Positions 53,690-63,859 of a stretch of DNA of 64,000 bases are shown piece after piece. Below the pieces are notes generated by a model. It was given only the letters and a program-made list of their open reading frames with translations, was not told the DNA's origin and did no database searches. Position numbers and translations under genes: made by a program. Within the stretch, counting starts at the first letter, position 1. Every line of letters begins with the position of its first letter. Source of the DNA: Okapia johnstoni (lineage: Eukaryota; Chordata; Mammalia; Artiodactyla; Giraffidae); contig CM044310.1 in NCBI GenBank assembly GCA_024291935.2, forward strand, positions 85,372,713 to 85,436,712. The letters run 5' to 3'.

Positions 53690-53921
53690 CAGCCAGATGC
53701 TGTCCCTGGAGATTTGGCATCAGTAGGGCTGGGCTGGGACCTGGGAGCCTGTACAGAAAAGCAGTATCTCCCTAGACAGTTCAAATGAGCAGACAGTCTA
53801 GCTAGATACCTGTGCTTTACGGGTAAGTTGAACATGAGTCCTTGTCTTAGAATCTGGACCTGCTATTCTGTAGTAATCACATTTCCTCTTCCTCAGAGAT
53901 TTTTTTGCTTCTCTCTCTTTT

Positions 53922-54095
53922 TAAAATAATTTTTAATTGGAGGATAATTGCTTAAAGTGTTGTGCTGCTTTCTTCCGTACAATGATGTGAATCAGCTGTT
54001 AAGTATACATATATCCCCTCCCTCCCGCCCCTTACCCCATCCCATCCCTCTAGGTTGTCACAAAGCACTGGTTGAACTCCCTGTTCCTCAAATAT
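53922..54095 (-). mobile_element. Artiodactyl L1 3' end
   Basis: 'taatttttaattggaggata', 'gtgttgtgctgctttcttcc', 'atgatgtgaatcagctgtta' and 'ccatccctctaggttgtcac' form the reverse L1 terminus with part of its C-rich 3'UTR. Confidence 0.88.
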
Positions 54096-55115
54096 TGTAT
54101 GTTCTTTTCAGTGTATGTTTCTGTTCCAGGGAGCTCTAGAACAGTTAAATCGTGTATTTTCTGTCTGTGCACTTAACTCTAAAAACTCCTTGAAATCATG
54201 TAGACCACTGAATGCAGACATCAAACAAATAACCCCTGAACTGGTCAGAGCCCCATTTGACTCTTTATGAGTCTTTTCATGGGTGGGGGTTATCTCTTTG
54301 ATTAGATGCCGACATATAAATTGAGTATGCCTTGGTCACATGGTGACCTTCAAGAGTGAATCCATTTTTTGTGGAACACGGGATGGATTTTCAGGATTCC
54401 TCTTCCTTGACTTGGCAGAAAGATAGCCAGGCCTATCTCGGCAGACCTGGAAATGGGTGACCTGTCAAGGTGTTGGCAGTGATAGGCTCCTCTGGGTGGG
54501 ACTCAGGGCATCCTACCAGCAAAACGGAGAGGAGGCTTAAATGATTTCACATCTGGGCTTTACTTATTATAATTGCTGGAAGTGTTAAATTGGGTGTGAC
54601 CCATCTAACAGGTAATTGCCAAGTGGGTTTCATTACCAGCCATGGAATAGATAAACGAGGTTCCTTTTGTTAAAGACCAAAAGCAAATTAAAGAAAAAAA
54701 AAGTAGACTCTATGTGGAGTTAGAGTTCAGAAACTATAGATATGTTCACACATATCAAAACTGTTTCAGTCCATCAGTTAACTCAATTCACGTGTCTCTG
54801 TGAGGGTGGGGGTTGTGGAGTGGAGAGAAGTGAAGAGAGGCTGTGATTGATGAGAAACTGTAAAAGAGGTTAGGATTGGTAAGCAAAGTCTTTTTGTCTA
54901 AAATCAGTGCATGTTGCCTTTGGACAACACTCAGCTCTTCAAATTAATACCTATGTTAGAGCTAAGACTTTCGACATTATCGTTGACTATTTTACTGATG
55001 TATATATGACTAGGCTCAATAGGTTTTATTTATTAGTAACTTGATTGGTTTAATGAAAATATTTTTAAAAGGCGTATTAAAGCACAGCACTAAAACTTGA
55101 GGATCGCATCACTGT
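54096..55115. other. Unassigned unique sequence
   Basis: About 1 kb with no recognised repeat and no frame of note. It is free of Bov SINEs, uncommon for this window. Confidence 0.45.
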
Positions 55116-55277
55116 ATAATGTTTCATTCATTCAGTAAATATTTGCTGAATAACCACCTTGTACGGGGATACAGTGATGAACAGAGCAGGCTGGCAAAGG
55201 ATAAAGAAAGGGATTTTTGCCTTGTTGTTTTACTACATTCTAATAATCTAGCTTTGCACAAAATAGACACAAAATAA
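55116..55277 (-). mobile_element. L2-like scrap
   Basis: 'ttcattcattcagtaaatat', 'ttgctgaataaccaccttgt' and 'ggggatacagtgatgaacag' match the complement of the L2 tail. It may belong with the L2-like remnant beyond the Tigger-type element. Confidence 0.6.
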
Positions 55278-55279
55278 TT

Positions 55280-55662
55280 ATAGATGGTCCCCGACTTAAC
55301 AATGGTTCAATTTAGGTTCTTTTATTCAATAAATTATGTGATATTCAGCACTTTATTATGAAACACGCTTTATGTTAGATGATTTTGCCCAACTGTAGGC
55401 TACTGTGTTTTCTGAGCACATTTAAGATGGGCTGCTGCTGCTGCTAAGTCGCTTCAGTCGTGTCCGACTCTGTGCGACCCCATAGACGGCAGCTCACCAG
55501 GCTCCTCTGTCCCTGGGATTCTCTAGGCAAGAATACTGGAGTGGGTTGCCATTTCCTTCTTCATTAAGATGGGCTGAGCCATGATATTTGGTAGGTTAGG
55601 TACATTAAATGCATTTTTGACATGTTTTCAACTTACGATGGCTTAATCAGGATGTTCTCTCG
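55280..55662 (+). mobile_element. Tigger-type (TcMar) DNA element split by BovA
   Basis: 'ggtccccgacttaacaatgg' at the left, 'agatgattttgcccaactgt' and 'ttctgagcacatttaagatg' inside, then 'atttggtaggttaggtacat' and 'gttttcaacttacgatggct' at the right: the order of a common Tigger-derived element. A BovA monomer separates the halves. Confidence 0.82.
55422..55576 (-). mobile_element. BovA monomer with exact 13-bp TSD
   Basis: ttaagatgggctg at 55422-55434 and 55564-55576 is identical. Between them lies one BovA monomer (a Bov-A2 3' half) on the minus strand: a (CTG)n tail side, 'taagtcgcttcagtcgtgtc', to 'gttgccatttccttcttca'. No tRNA head. Confidence 0.96.
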
Positions 55663-56019
55663 TCATATGTCCTATATGAAGGAAGAAGGGAAGATAGACT
55701 TGATCTCTTCTTTCATGGAGCGTACAGTCTGGTGGTAGAGACAGACAAAAAATAAGCACAAATAAACAGAATATGTGATAGTGCCTGGAGTGAGGAGGCT
55801 GTTCTTGATAGGCTGGCCAGGAACCGGCTGGTTAGGAAAGAGACTGATGAGAAAGAGACAGGTTTGCAAAGCTGGGGAGGAAGAGTGTTTAAGGAACAGA
55901 AGGAAGACCTGGTGACAGGTGAACAGTGATGAGGGGAGGCTTGTAGTAGGTTGAAAACATAGGTAGAGGCTGAATTGAGATAAGGAGTTTGGATTTTATT
56001 CTGTTTGCACTGGGAGCTG

Positions 56020-56029
56020 GGAGCCCATT

Positions 56030-56110
<81 letters not shown>

Positions 56111-56291
56111 CACTCAGTCATGTCCAACTCTTATGACCATCTGTACATGGGATTTTCCAGAAAATAATACTGGAGTAGGTTGCCATTTCACCTCCAGGGG
56201 ATCTTCCTGACCCAGGGACTGAACCTGTATTTCCTGCATTGCAGGCAGGATTCTTTATTGCTGAGTCACTGGGGAAGCCTTGGAGCGCATT
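56020..56291 (-). mobile_element. Bov-tA SINE with long (TG)n tail and 10-bp TSD
   Basis: ggagcccatt (56020-56029) and ggagcgcatt (56282-56291), one mismatch, enclose the (TG)n tract and a minus-strand Bov-tA ('gacactcagtcatgtccaac' to 'ctgagtcactggggaagcc'). The repeat is therefore the SINE tail. Confidence 0.94.
56029..56107. repeat. (TG)39-class microsatellite
   Basis: The longest microsatellite in the window, about 78 bp with one ta interruption near its left end. The His-Thr and Val-Cys repeat frames here (55889-56210) are translations of it. Confidence 0.98.
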
Positions 56292-56540
56292 AGGAAGGTA
56301 GAAAATTTTAATCAAGGGAATGATCTGATCTGATCTGCTTTTTTAAAAGAGGTTACTCTGATAGGCAGGGAATCAGAGGAAGACCAGGAGGAAGCTGTTG
56401 GAATGTGGTCAGTGAGAGGTGATGGTGGCTTGCCCCAAGGGCGTCGTAGCAGTGGAAATGGAGAGAAGTGGGTGGATTTGGAATGTGTTTTGCAATAGAG
56501 AAAATTGTTCAGTGGTCTTGGAGAGTTGCATGAGAAAGTT

Positions 56541-56560
56541 GACACACACACATACACACA
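56541..56560. repeat. Short (AC)n tract
   Basis: (AC)6, a 'ta' break and (AC)4. Confidence 0.88.
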
Positions 56561-56589
56561 TTCTCTTTTCACGAACATTCATTAAAAAG

Positions 56590-56700
56590 TATTTGTCGGA
56601 TTATGGGATTATTGGCCATAAGTGAGAAAACGACTGTTTTTGAGAGAGTCGTAGGAGACGAGAAGGTGAGCCGTGTGTATCGCTCAGGGTGGTACACGGC
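56590..56700. other. CpG-retaining unique segment
   Basis: Seven CpGs in about 110 bp, well above the local level, within non-repeat sequence. A good splice-donor match (aag|gtgag, 56663-56670) and an 87-codon frame (56603-56866 plus) overlap it. No protein domain is recognised. Confidence 0.3.
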
Positions 56701-56724
56701 TATGGGTCTGTGGGTCCAGGCATT

Positions 56725-56800
56725 TTTGACAGCCTGGATTCAAGGCAAAACGGCAACTCACACTGTGTATCTTTTGGCAGATCAGAGCATAATGAAAATA
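56725..56800 (+). mobile_element. Possible MIR scrap
   Basis: 'acagcctggattcaaggcaa' and 'ctcacactgtgtatcttttg' resemble a degraded MIR 5' core. Confidence 0.35.
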
Positions 56801-58082
56801 AAATCAGAAAATTCAGCTCTGGCTCTTGAAGGAAATAGGATTCAGAAGAGATCATCTCAAATCTAGTTTATGAGATAATGTGCCCTCTTATAAACACAGA
56901 CATCGGTTATGCATTTGGAATGTCTGATTTATTCTTCTGGATTCTTTTTGACTGCTGTGAATTCAGTGATCCACTTGGGTAGTCTCTGTTACTGTGAAGT
57001 TTTAATAGGTAACAGTCAGAAACGGAGGGGGCAAACATAAAAGCGAACTAAAATGCTAATAGCTCGTACTCTGAAACCATTAACTCAAAGCCGGTTCTTC
57101 CTGGCCTAATGTTGATGGAACATAAGGCGGCAGAGAGGTGGAGTGTAACTTGTGCGCTGGTTCTTTAGAAACATCATCCTCATGAAAAGCACACACCTTC
57201 AGTTTCCAGGACAGCAGCCTTGGCTTTCCAACCTGCATGGCTTTGTGGAAGAGCTTGAAATTCCCACCGTCACCTGCAGATCAAAGGGGAAAAGTGAACA
57301 CGGCCCTAATGTTGGAAGAGGCAGAGCAAGACGAGGAGTTCCTCTTACTGGAAAATGCGACCAATGTTTGCTAGCTAATTTTGTTTCTGGTGGTCTTAAA
57401 GTCACCCTGTATGTAAGTCCAGGTGGAGATCATACACATTTTACAGATAAGGAAACTAAAGGTTCATCTGACATCAAACATTAACTACGCATGTACAAGT
57501 GACCCAAGGAAAATTGAGCCAGTAGAATTTTATACACAAAATTGACTTTCTTTTCTGTTAGATTTCACATAAACCTAATTGTCCATTTCAGGCTGACTCA
57601 TTAGCACATTGTTTGTTTCAGCAGGTTAAATTTGAGGCCTAATGTTGAACAGAAAGGGGAATGATATTGACAAGAATGGATGAGATTAATGTTATGATGG
57701 CAGGTGAACATTTTTTCCAAGCTTTTGAATTTTTCTTTCTCCTTGTCTTTTAGTTCATCTGTAAGTCTGGTATATTAACTAATCATATACACATATTTCA
57801 TCTTAGACTACTTAATGTGTCCCTAGCAGACTAGGTGAGTCAAATGAAATTGTAGTACAGTCAAGCCAAAAAATATAATATCAGAGAGAAGACAATTGAG
57901 TCTAGACTCCATAGCTGAGTGGTAAAGGTTCAGACCAGTCAGGGACACTGAAATATTCATTGTTGCTGGATTATGACAGAGCAAATCCAGAGATGTGTTA
58001 TGCTGATGCCACATGATCAGGTAATTCTATAACTGGTTACTTTGCTTCCTGTCCCATTCGAGTCTCCTTGCTTCCCTTAGCA
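56801..58082. other. Unassigned unique sequence
   Basis: About 1.3 kb. A 110-codon plus frame at 57152-57484 and a 68-codon minus frame (57199-57405) overlap; neither has known domains. A MIR-like 'acattttacagataaggaaa' sits near 57437. Confidence 0.42.
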
Positions 58083-58303
58083 TGCATATGTGCTAAGTTG
58101 CTTCAATCGTGTCCAACTCTTTGCAACCCCATGGACTGTAGCCCGCCAAACTCCTCTGTCCATGGGATTTTCCAGGCAAGAATACTGGAGTGGGTTGCCA
58201 TGCCCTTCTCCAGGGGATCTTGACAGCCCAGGAATCAAACCTGCAGCTCTTAGTCTCCTGCACTGGCAGACGGGTTCTTTACCATTAGCACCACCTGGGA
58301 AAC
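58083..58303 (-). mobile_element. Bov-tA SINE
   Basis: Minus-strand copy with tail side 'gcatatgtgctaagttgctt' and head 'tagcaccacctgggaaac'. The box-B-like 'caggaatcaaacctgcag' is diverged. Confidence 0.94.
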
Positions 58304-58305
58304 AT

Positions 58306-58582
58306 GGGTATTTGGAAATGCCATGCTTTTGTTAAGAATAGCAGGACTGGTGTGACAATCAAGAAGAAGCAAAGTGGGCCATGTTTCCTTCCCATCAAAT
58401 AATGGTCTGTCAGCATTTATACTGTATGTGCATTGAACTGGAAATCAGCTATAGAGTTTCCTTAGTTGAGGGAATTATAGTCTAATGGGTCCTTCTTCAC
58501 ATTTAAACCTTAACTAAAGTTTGTAAATTCTTTCTCTTTCATCTTTGCTCTTTCTTTGCTCTTGACCTCCTTTTCATCTCTG
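58306..58582. other. Unassigned unique sequence
   Basis: Nothing recognised; 'ctttcatctttgctctttct' near 58537 is a short pyrimidine tract. Confidence 0.35.
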
Positions 58583-58795
58583 GTTGTTGTTGTTTATTTG
58601 CTCAGTCATGTCCAACTCTTTGCAACACCATGGATTGCTGCATGCCAGCCTTCCCTGTCCTTCACCATCTCCCGGAGCTTCCTCAAACTCATGTCCATTG
58701 AGTTGGTGATGCCATCCAACCATCTCATCCTCTGCCTTCAATCTTTCCCAGCATCAGGATCTTTCCTAATGAGTCGGCTCTTCCCATCAGGTGGC
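58583..58795 (-). mobile_element. BovB LINE 3' end
   Basis: 'gttgttgttgtttatttgct', 'ccatggattgctgcatgcca', 'aactcatgtccattgagttg' and 'ttcctaatgagtcggctctt' are the reverse BovB terminus, about 210 bp with a short deletion after 'catcctctg'. Confidence 0.94.
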
Positions 58796-59935
58796 TTTTG
58801 ATGTAAAACTGACCTTATATATGCTCAACCTCTGTCTCCATTTCTCTCTCATCCTGAAAAATACTTGGTACTGGATGCCTCTTCAGTCTCATCGGGGTAG
58901 GTCCCTCCTGAGGAGTAGGGAGAGCTTGGGTGTGTGTCTCTTACTTGTGCACCCACTGTGCTTGTTCAGTCAGTGTGCAAACACATTGTGTTTTCCTAGT
59001 CAATAAAAGTAATAAGAACCAGGTGCTTGAATAAATTAATTACATGCCACATTTCATTTTGGAAATATTTTAGTCTAAGACTGCAGTACATTTTAAAAGC
59101 TATAATATATCACTGTGATGAAAGCATCTTAAAATCTGTTAGAGCTGTGCACTTCTAAAATTATTTACTATTACTTGTGTTTTGTGTGTGTGTGCGTATG
59201 TGCTTATTCATATACATACAAATAAATGAGCATGTATATGCTAATTTACATAATATATAAATAAGGTGTTCTCTGAGCCAGGACTTTGTGTGCCAGCTTT
59301 TTGCCTGAATTAAATTTTATGGATGAGAGAGATACCCTGAAAATGGAACCATTGGCATAACCCTGTGTATAATTCTACTCACAGGCAGAGCTGTAATGAT
59401 CTGTAACATAAGCTCAAGATTGACAAAGTGTTCAGAGAACACAGGCAGAAGCATTTTTTTCTCCCCTCCTGAGCTAGGTTGTTCTCCAAAAGCAACAAGT
59501 ACTACTTTTCTTTTCAGAGAGCTGTGATGAAGCCCTAAAACTTTTTGTGGTTTAGACTTCATGTGAGTAGCGTACCTCTGTATGCTCAGCCTAGAAAAAC
59601 TTTACAGCACTCTTGGAATTTTATGAAAGTTTCCTAACTTTGAAGCTCAAGAAGACCCTCATTTCTGATTAGGCAATTGCTAACAATTTTTTTTTCTGGT
59701 CTGACTCCACGATGCCAAAAACTCATACATGATTGCTCTATTTGGAGGATAGTATGTGGCCTCAGATGCTTAAGATCATATCAAGTTTAGAAATCATGTT
59801 AACTGCAAATGTGTGTTTTTGTTTTTCCCCCAGCTTTCCTGAACTTTTTGATTTCTTCAGATTCTCCATATTCTTTTTTTCTTTCTTTCTGACCTTCACA
59901 CATGCTCTTCATTCATGTTATAGTAAGTATCAAAA
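58796..59935. other. Unassigned AT-rich sequence
   Basis: About 1.1 kb, no named repeat. A short TG-rich patch lies at 59178-59200. The frames at 58791-59006 and 59317-59562 lack known domains. Confidence 0.45.
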
Positions 59936-60013
59936 TTTCCTACCTTTTTTAAGGATGAATAATATTCTGTTGTATGAATATACTACATTTTGTTTATCCA
60001 TTCATCTGTTGTT
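59936..60013 (-). mobile_element. Old L1 3' fragment
   Basis: 'aggatgaataatattctgtt', 'gtatgaatatactacatttt' and 'gtttatccattcatctgttg' are a reverse L1 segment, cut on the right by a SINE. Confidence 0.8.
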
Positions 60014-60345
60014 GGGCTTCCCTGGTAGCTCAGCTGTTAAAGCTGGTAAATTTGCCTGCAATGTAGGAGATCCTGGTTCCATTCCTGGGTCGGGAAGATC
60101 CCCTGGAGAAGGGATAGATTACCCATTCCGGTATTCTTGGGCTTTCCTGGTGGCTCAGTCAGAGAATCTGCCCACAATGCTGGAGACCCAGGTTCAATCC
60201 CTGGGTTGGGAAGATCCTTGGAGAAGGGAATTGCAACCCACTCCAGTGTTCTTGCCTGGGGAATCCCATAGACAGAGGAGCCTGGTGGGTTACAGTAATC
60301 CATGGGGTTGCAGAGAGTCAGACATGATTGAGCGACTAACACTTT
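60014..60345 (+). mobile_element. Compound SINE: two Bov-tA heads, one tail
   Basis: The first head (60014-60137) runs through 'gggtcgggaagatcccctgg' to 'cattccggtattctt', where a second complete Bov-tA starts ('gggctttcctggtggctcag', 60138) and runs to 'gagcgactaacactttcact'. I believe this head-head arrangement is a recurrent ruminant form. The 216-codon frame at 59733-60383 is read-through. Confidence 0.9.
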
Positions 60346-61179
60346 CACTTTGGGTTAGAGATAAGGATTTGAGTGTTAGATGAGATTACCTAAAGGAACC
60401 AGTGTTTTGTTGAGGGAGAAGAAGAAGGGTAGGGAATGTCTGCTCTTCAGGGCAGAGGAACAAAGACCTGAAGCAGGGACTGAGAAGGAGGGAGCAGAGG
60501 GTATAGGAGTAAAAGGGACGGATGTTATAGCAACCAATGGAAGAGAGGGTTTTGAGAAAGGCATGCAGGTACCTCATTATGCCCAGGGCTTCCCAAACGA
60601 CCGAGAGGATGATGCTGTGTTTCAGCAAGTGAAGTTGGTCTCTGATCTTGGGAAGAATCCTTTTAGTAGAATGACAGTGATAGAAGGCAGGTCAAAATGG
60701 GGGTTAGGGCAGAATGAGACAGTGAGAGCTCCCATCAGTTATCTTAAATGGTTTTTCACGACGTTTGGTAGAACATCTTGAAAGATGTTGAAAGAAAGAA
60801 CGCATTGGGATGGTAGCTGGAGTGGGAAGTAGGAAAAGCCAAGAAAGGGTTTAATTAATGAATCAGCTATTTAATTAACACTTTCTTAAAATGGCAGGGT
60901 TTTTTTTGTTTTTTTTTTAAGCCTGAGATAATATAAGCGCAAATGATGAAGAGAAGAGACATGGAAAGAGAAAGAGGTTGCTTGATGATATAAAATAGAT
61001 CTGTGATGACTGGCACATGACACCGAGGCAGATAGGAAGGAATGGGATCTTGAAGACAGGCAAAATTGTTGGTCTGTTTTTAAACTTTTATTAACATGTA
61101 TAATTAAATAAAATGTATCAAGCACTCATATAGTGTTTGTTTTGTAAAAGGAATTGCATGCATGTTTGTTTCTTTACAA
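60346..61179. other. Unassigned unique sequence
   Basis: It contains a 133-codon plus frame (60380-60781) with no recognisable domain, opposed by frames on the minus strand. T runs lie at 60900-60919. Confidence 0.42.
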
Positions 61180-61360
61180 ATAATAACCCATTTAATTTAA
61201 TTTTCATAACAACCTTTGAGGTAGGTATGGTTACTATGTCTGTTTTATAGATGGAGCAACTGAGGCATAGAGAGGTTAAGTAACTTATTCAAGATTACAC
61301 AGCTATTAATGGATAGGGGGGTGAGATTTGACCCAATAAGGCCTAGAGCCTGTTTTTAAC
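61180..61360 (-). mobile_element. MIR SINE, well preserved
   Basis: 'cctttgaggtaggtatggtt', 'tgttttatagatggagcaac', 'tgaggcatagagaggttaag' and 'ttacacagctattaatggat' are a textbook reverse MIR core. Confidence 0.93.
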
Positions 61361-61465
61361 AATTATTTTAGGCTGTGTCTTCTTTCATTTTACCTTGTGT
61401 TTAGAGGATACTTAAATATCTATTTGTCTGAAGTTAAAATCTGAATAAGTAAGTAGAAAGACTAG

Positions 61466-61699
61466 TCCTCTGCTTTGTTTGTTGTTTAGTTACCTAGTTG
61501 TATCCTACTCGGTGTGACCCCATGGGCTGTAGCCCACCAGGCTCCTCTGTCTGTGGGATTTCCCAGACAAGAACATGGGGGTGGGTTTCCATTTCCTTCT
61601 CCAGGGAATCTTCCTGACCCAGGGATCGAACCCATGTCTCCTGCATTGGCAGGCAGATTCTCTACCGCTGAGCTGCCAGGGAATCCCATTCCTCTGCTT
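61466..61699 (-). mobile_element. Bov-tA SINE with exact 10-bp TSD
   Basis: tcctctgctt at 61466-61475 and 61690-61699 flanks a full-length minus-strand copy: tail side 'gtttgttgtttagttaccta', head 'gagctgccagggaatccca'. Confidence 0.95.
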
Positions 61700-63127
61700 A
61701 TTGTATCTCAGGTTGGAGTTTTATATTTTACAGCACATTGAAATTAACACATGTGATGATTAGGTTAGGTTGCAAGCCTTAGCATATTTGCAGAAGAAGA
61801 ATAACTTTATTAGAATTATTATTTACTTTTTATCAAGACAAGCCAGCAATGGTAATTTTTCATGTGTGATATAATTGGAAAAGGAAACTTGTGAACATAA
61901 AATGCACATATTGAAATAAAGTTAAATGTATGCTGGTGAAGTTATAGGGTTTTGCTCAATACCTCTATCAAGAAATTTTGATGATAAAGAGAGTGTATTG
62001 ACTTTCTGGAATCCTGGGAATAGATAAATGAAAACAAAAAGAAACATCTACTTTGTGTTATAGACCTCTAAAATAGTTATTAAATAACTTATTCTTTTAG
62101 GCATTTTTATTTCCTTTAAACTTTTCATCACTGCTAGGCAGAAACTATTAGTTGCTATAGCTGTGTCAGCAGCTGAGGGATTTCTATTGTTGTTGTTGTT
62201 GAATTAATATATCATGTCTTGCATAATTCAGTTGTGGGTACACAAGGGGAAGTGTTTAATGTTTGATTATGCAGCACTTGCTGTGGAAACTGCAGAGAGG
62301 GACAGTGGAGAGCTAAGAATAATTAAATGGACAGTCACTGAGGTCACTTCCTGATGTTTCTACTGCAACACCGTGTACCTTCTGCTTTCTCATGGCAGGT
62401 TGTTTGATTATGGTGTAATGGTTAAAGCTTTGCAAAATGACAAAGAAGTCAGAAATCCTACTGGTCTCAAGTGTGATTATTTACAATTGGACTGCTTGCA
62501 GGAAAGTGCTTAGTTTGATCAGACCAATGCTAAGCTGGGCAAGACACATGGTGACATCTTGCAGAGCTCCGTGCTCTGACCTTGGAGTAGATGCCTCAGG
62601 TATCAAATTTCCAGGTAGAAAGTTCCCTGAAGATTGAACCATGATTGAGAGAATTTGCTTTTTTCATACAAACAAGTGTGGCCAAGAGGAGTGCTTTTTT
62701 CCGTTTGAAAATGTAAGCGGTCCATTATTAGGTCTTTGGAGCTAGAATGTAGGTACAGTGGCCATGAAAGAGTTTTAATTAATCTGTTATCTCTCTCATG
62801 GTTTGGAAGGATATTGCCCTTGCTCTTGTATTCACTTACAAAATTAAGGGCAGTATTTTGATTGTGGAGAAGAATCTTGGGTAAGTGATTATCTCTGTTT
62901 TCAGTAGAATACTTGGAAGTGGCTCAAGGAAATTATAAGACAGCTATTCCAAAGGAAGTCAAAAGACATTAGACTTCTGAGTTATTATCCCTGAATGAAG
63001 AACCCAACCTTTTACTAAAGACATTTATTACTTTGATGTTAATATTATATCGTTCACATGTGTAAACTGCGCTTCCCCCAAACGTTCAGTACATTCCTCA
63101 GCTTATTTTTTCTCTTTCTTTATTTTT
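61700..63127. other. Long unique stretch
   Basis: About 1.4 kb with no repeat I can name, apart from a (TTG)5 patch near 62188-62202. The 66-codon frame at 62437-62637 has no known domain. Candidate for comparative analysis only. Confidence 0.45.
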
Positions 63128-63318
63128 TAAAAAAAGTATTCATTTTTACTTATTTGACTTCACGGGGTCTTAGTTGTGACACATGGGATCTTTGATCTTG
63201 GTTGCAGCATGTGAATTTGTTAGTTGCGACATACAGGGTCTAGTTCCCTGACCAGGGATCGAACCCAGGCCCCCTGCATTGGAAGCACAGAGTCTTAGCC
63301 ACTGGACCACCAGGGAAG
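63128..63318 (-). mobile_element. CHR SINE, short form
   Basis: A-rich/T-rich tail, 'cacggggtcttagttgtgac', 'ctgaccagggatcgaaccca' and head 'ctggaccaccagggaagtta'. Confidence 0.92.
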
Positions 63319-63859
63319 TTACTTGGCTTTTATTTCTTTTTAGATCCTGTTTAGCTGCTTTTTATCATAGAAATTTTTCTCTTCAGGAAACTTTCTTCTC
63401 TTTTAAAACTTGGACTACATTCTTAAAATTAATGATCATGGGTGGGAACTTAAGATCAAGTTGGTGAGGTAAACAGGTCTTGCTATTCAAATTTTATCTG
63501 AAGAGCTAAAGTATATATTTTGTACATGTCATTTTGCTTATTTAAAAAAAAATTTCCCCGAAAGAGAATTTATGAGGTCAAGGAATGCTAACTTGGTGGA
63601 GTACTTGAGAAAGTATGACATGTAGGGAAAGGTGCTATCTTAGGGAGGATATTTAAAAAGTGCTGGAAAATGTAGCTTTATAGCTTGATGCAAGAGAGGT
63701 GAACTCCATTAGTAACTAAGTAATTTGTTAGAAAGGTGCATATCATGAAAGAATGAAGGAGAAATGAATTCTAACTAATCAGCTTGCATAAGACCCAGAT
63801 TCATTGTCTTTATGTGGACACAAAGTATAGATTCTTAGATATAGAACAACAAAGGAAAA
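63319..63859. other. Unassigned AT-rich sequence
   Basis: Nothing recognised. Confidence 0.4.

Larger units (their letters stand above)
55673..56500 (-). mobile_element. Ancient L2-like LINE remnant (copy 2), split by Bov-tA
   Basis: 'catggagcgtacagtctggt', 'aaggagtttggattttattc', 'gggaatgatctgatctgatc', 'aagaggttactctgatagg', 'gtcagtgagaggtgatggtg' and 'gcagtggaaatggagagaag' repeat the landmark order of 34150-34950. A Bov-tA with a long (TG)n tail interrupts it. Confidence 0.58.

Noticed and set aside
55889..56210. Frames encoding long His-Thr or Val-Cys repeats
   Set aside because: They are translations of the (TG)n microsatellite; the same artefact appears at 2753-3010 and 34398-34625.
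57152..57484. 110-codon plus-strand frame
   Set aside because: No recognisable domain or splice signals and it ends in a MIR-like scrap; chance is the simplest explanation.
59733..60383. 216-codon open frame, the longest in the window
   Set aside because: It crosses unique sequence, an L1 fragment and a compound Bov-tA; the C-terminal half is SINE translation and no domain is present.
60380..60781. 133-codon frame rich in charged residues
   Set aside because: Overlapped by frames on the opposite strand, no known domain, no exon context; kept only as unassigned sequence.
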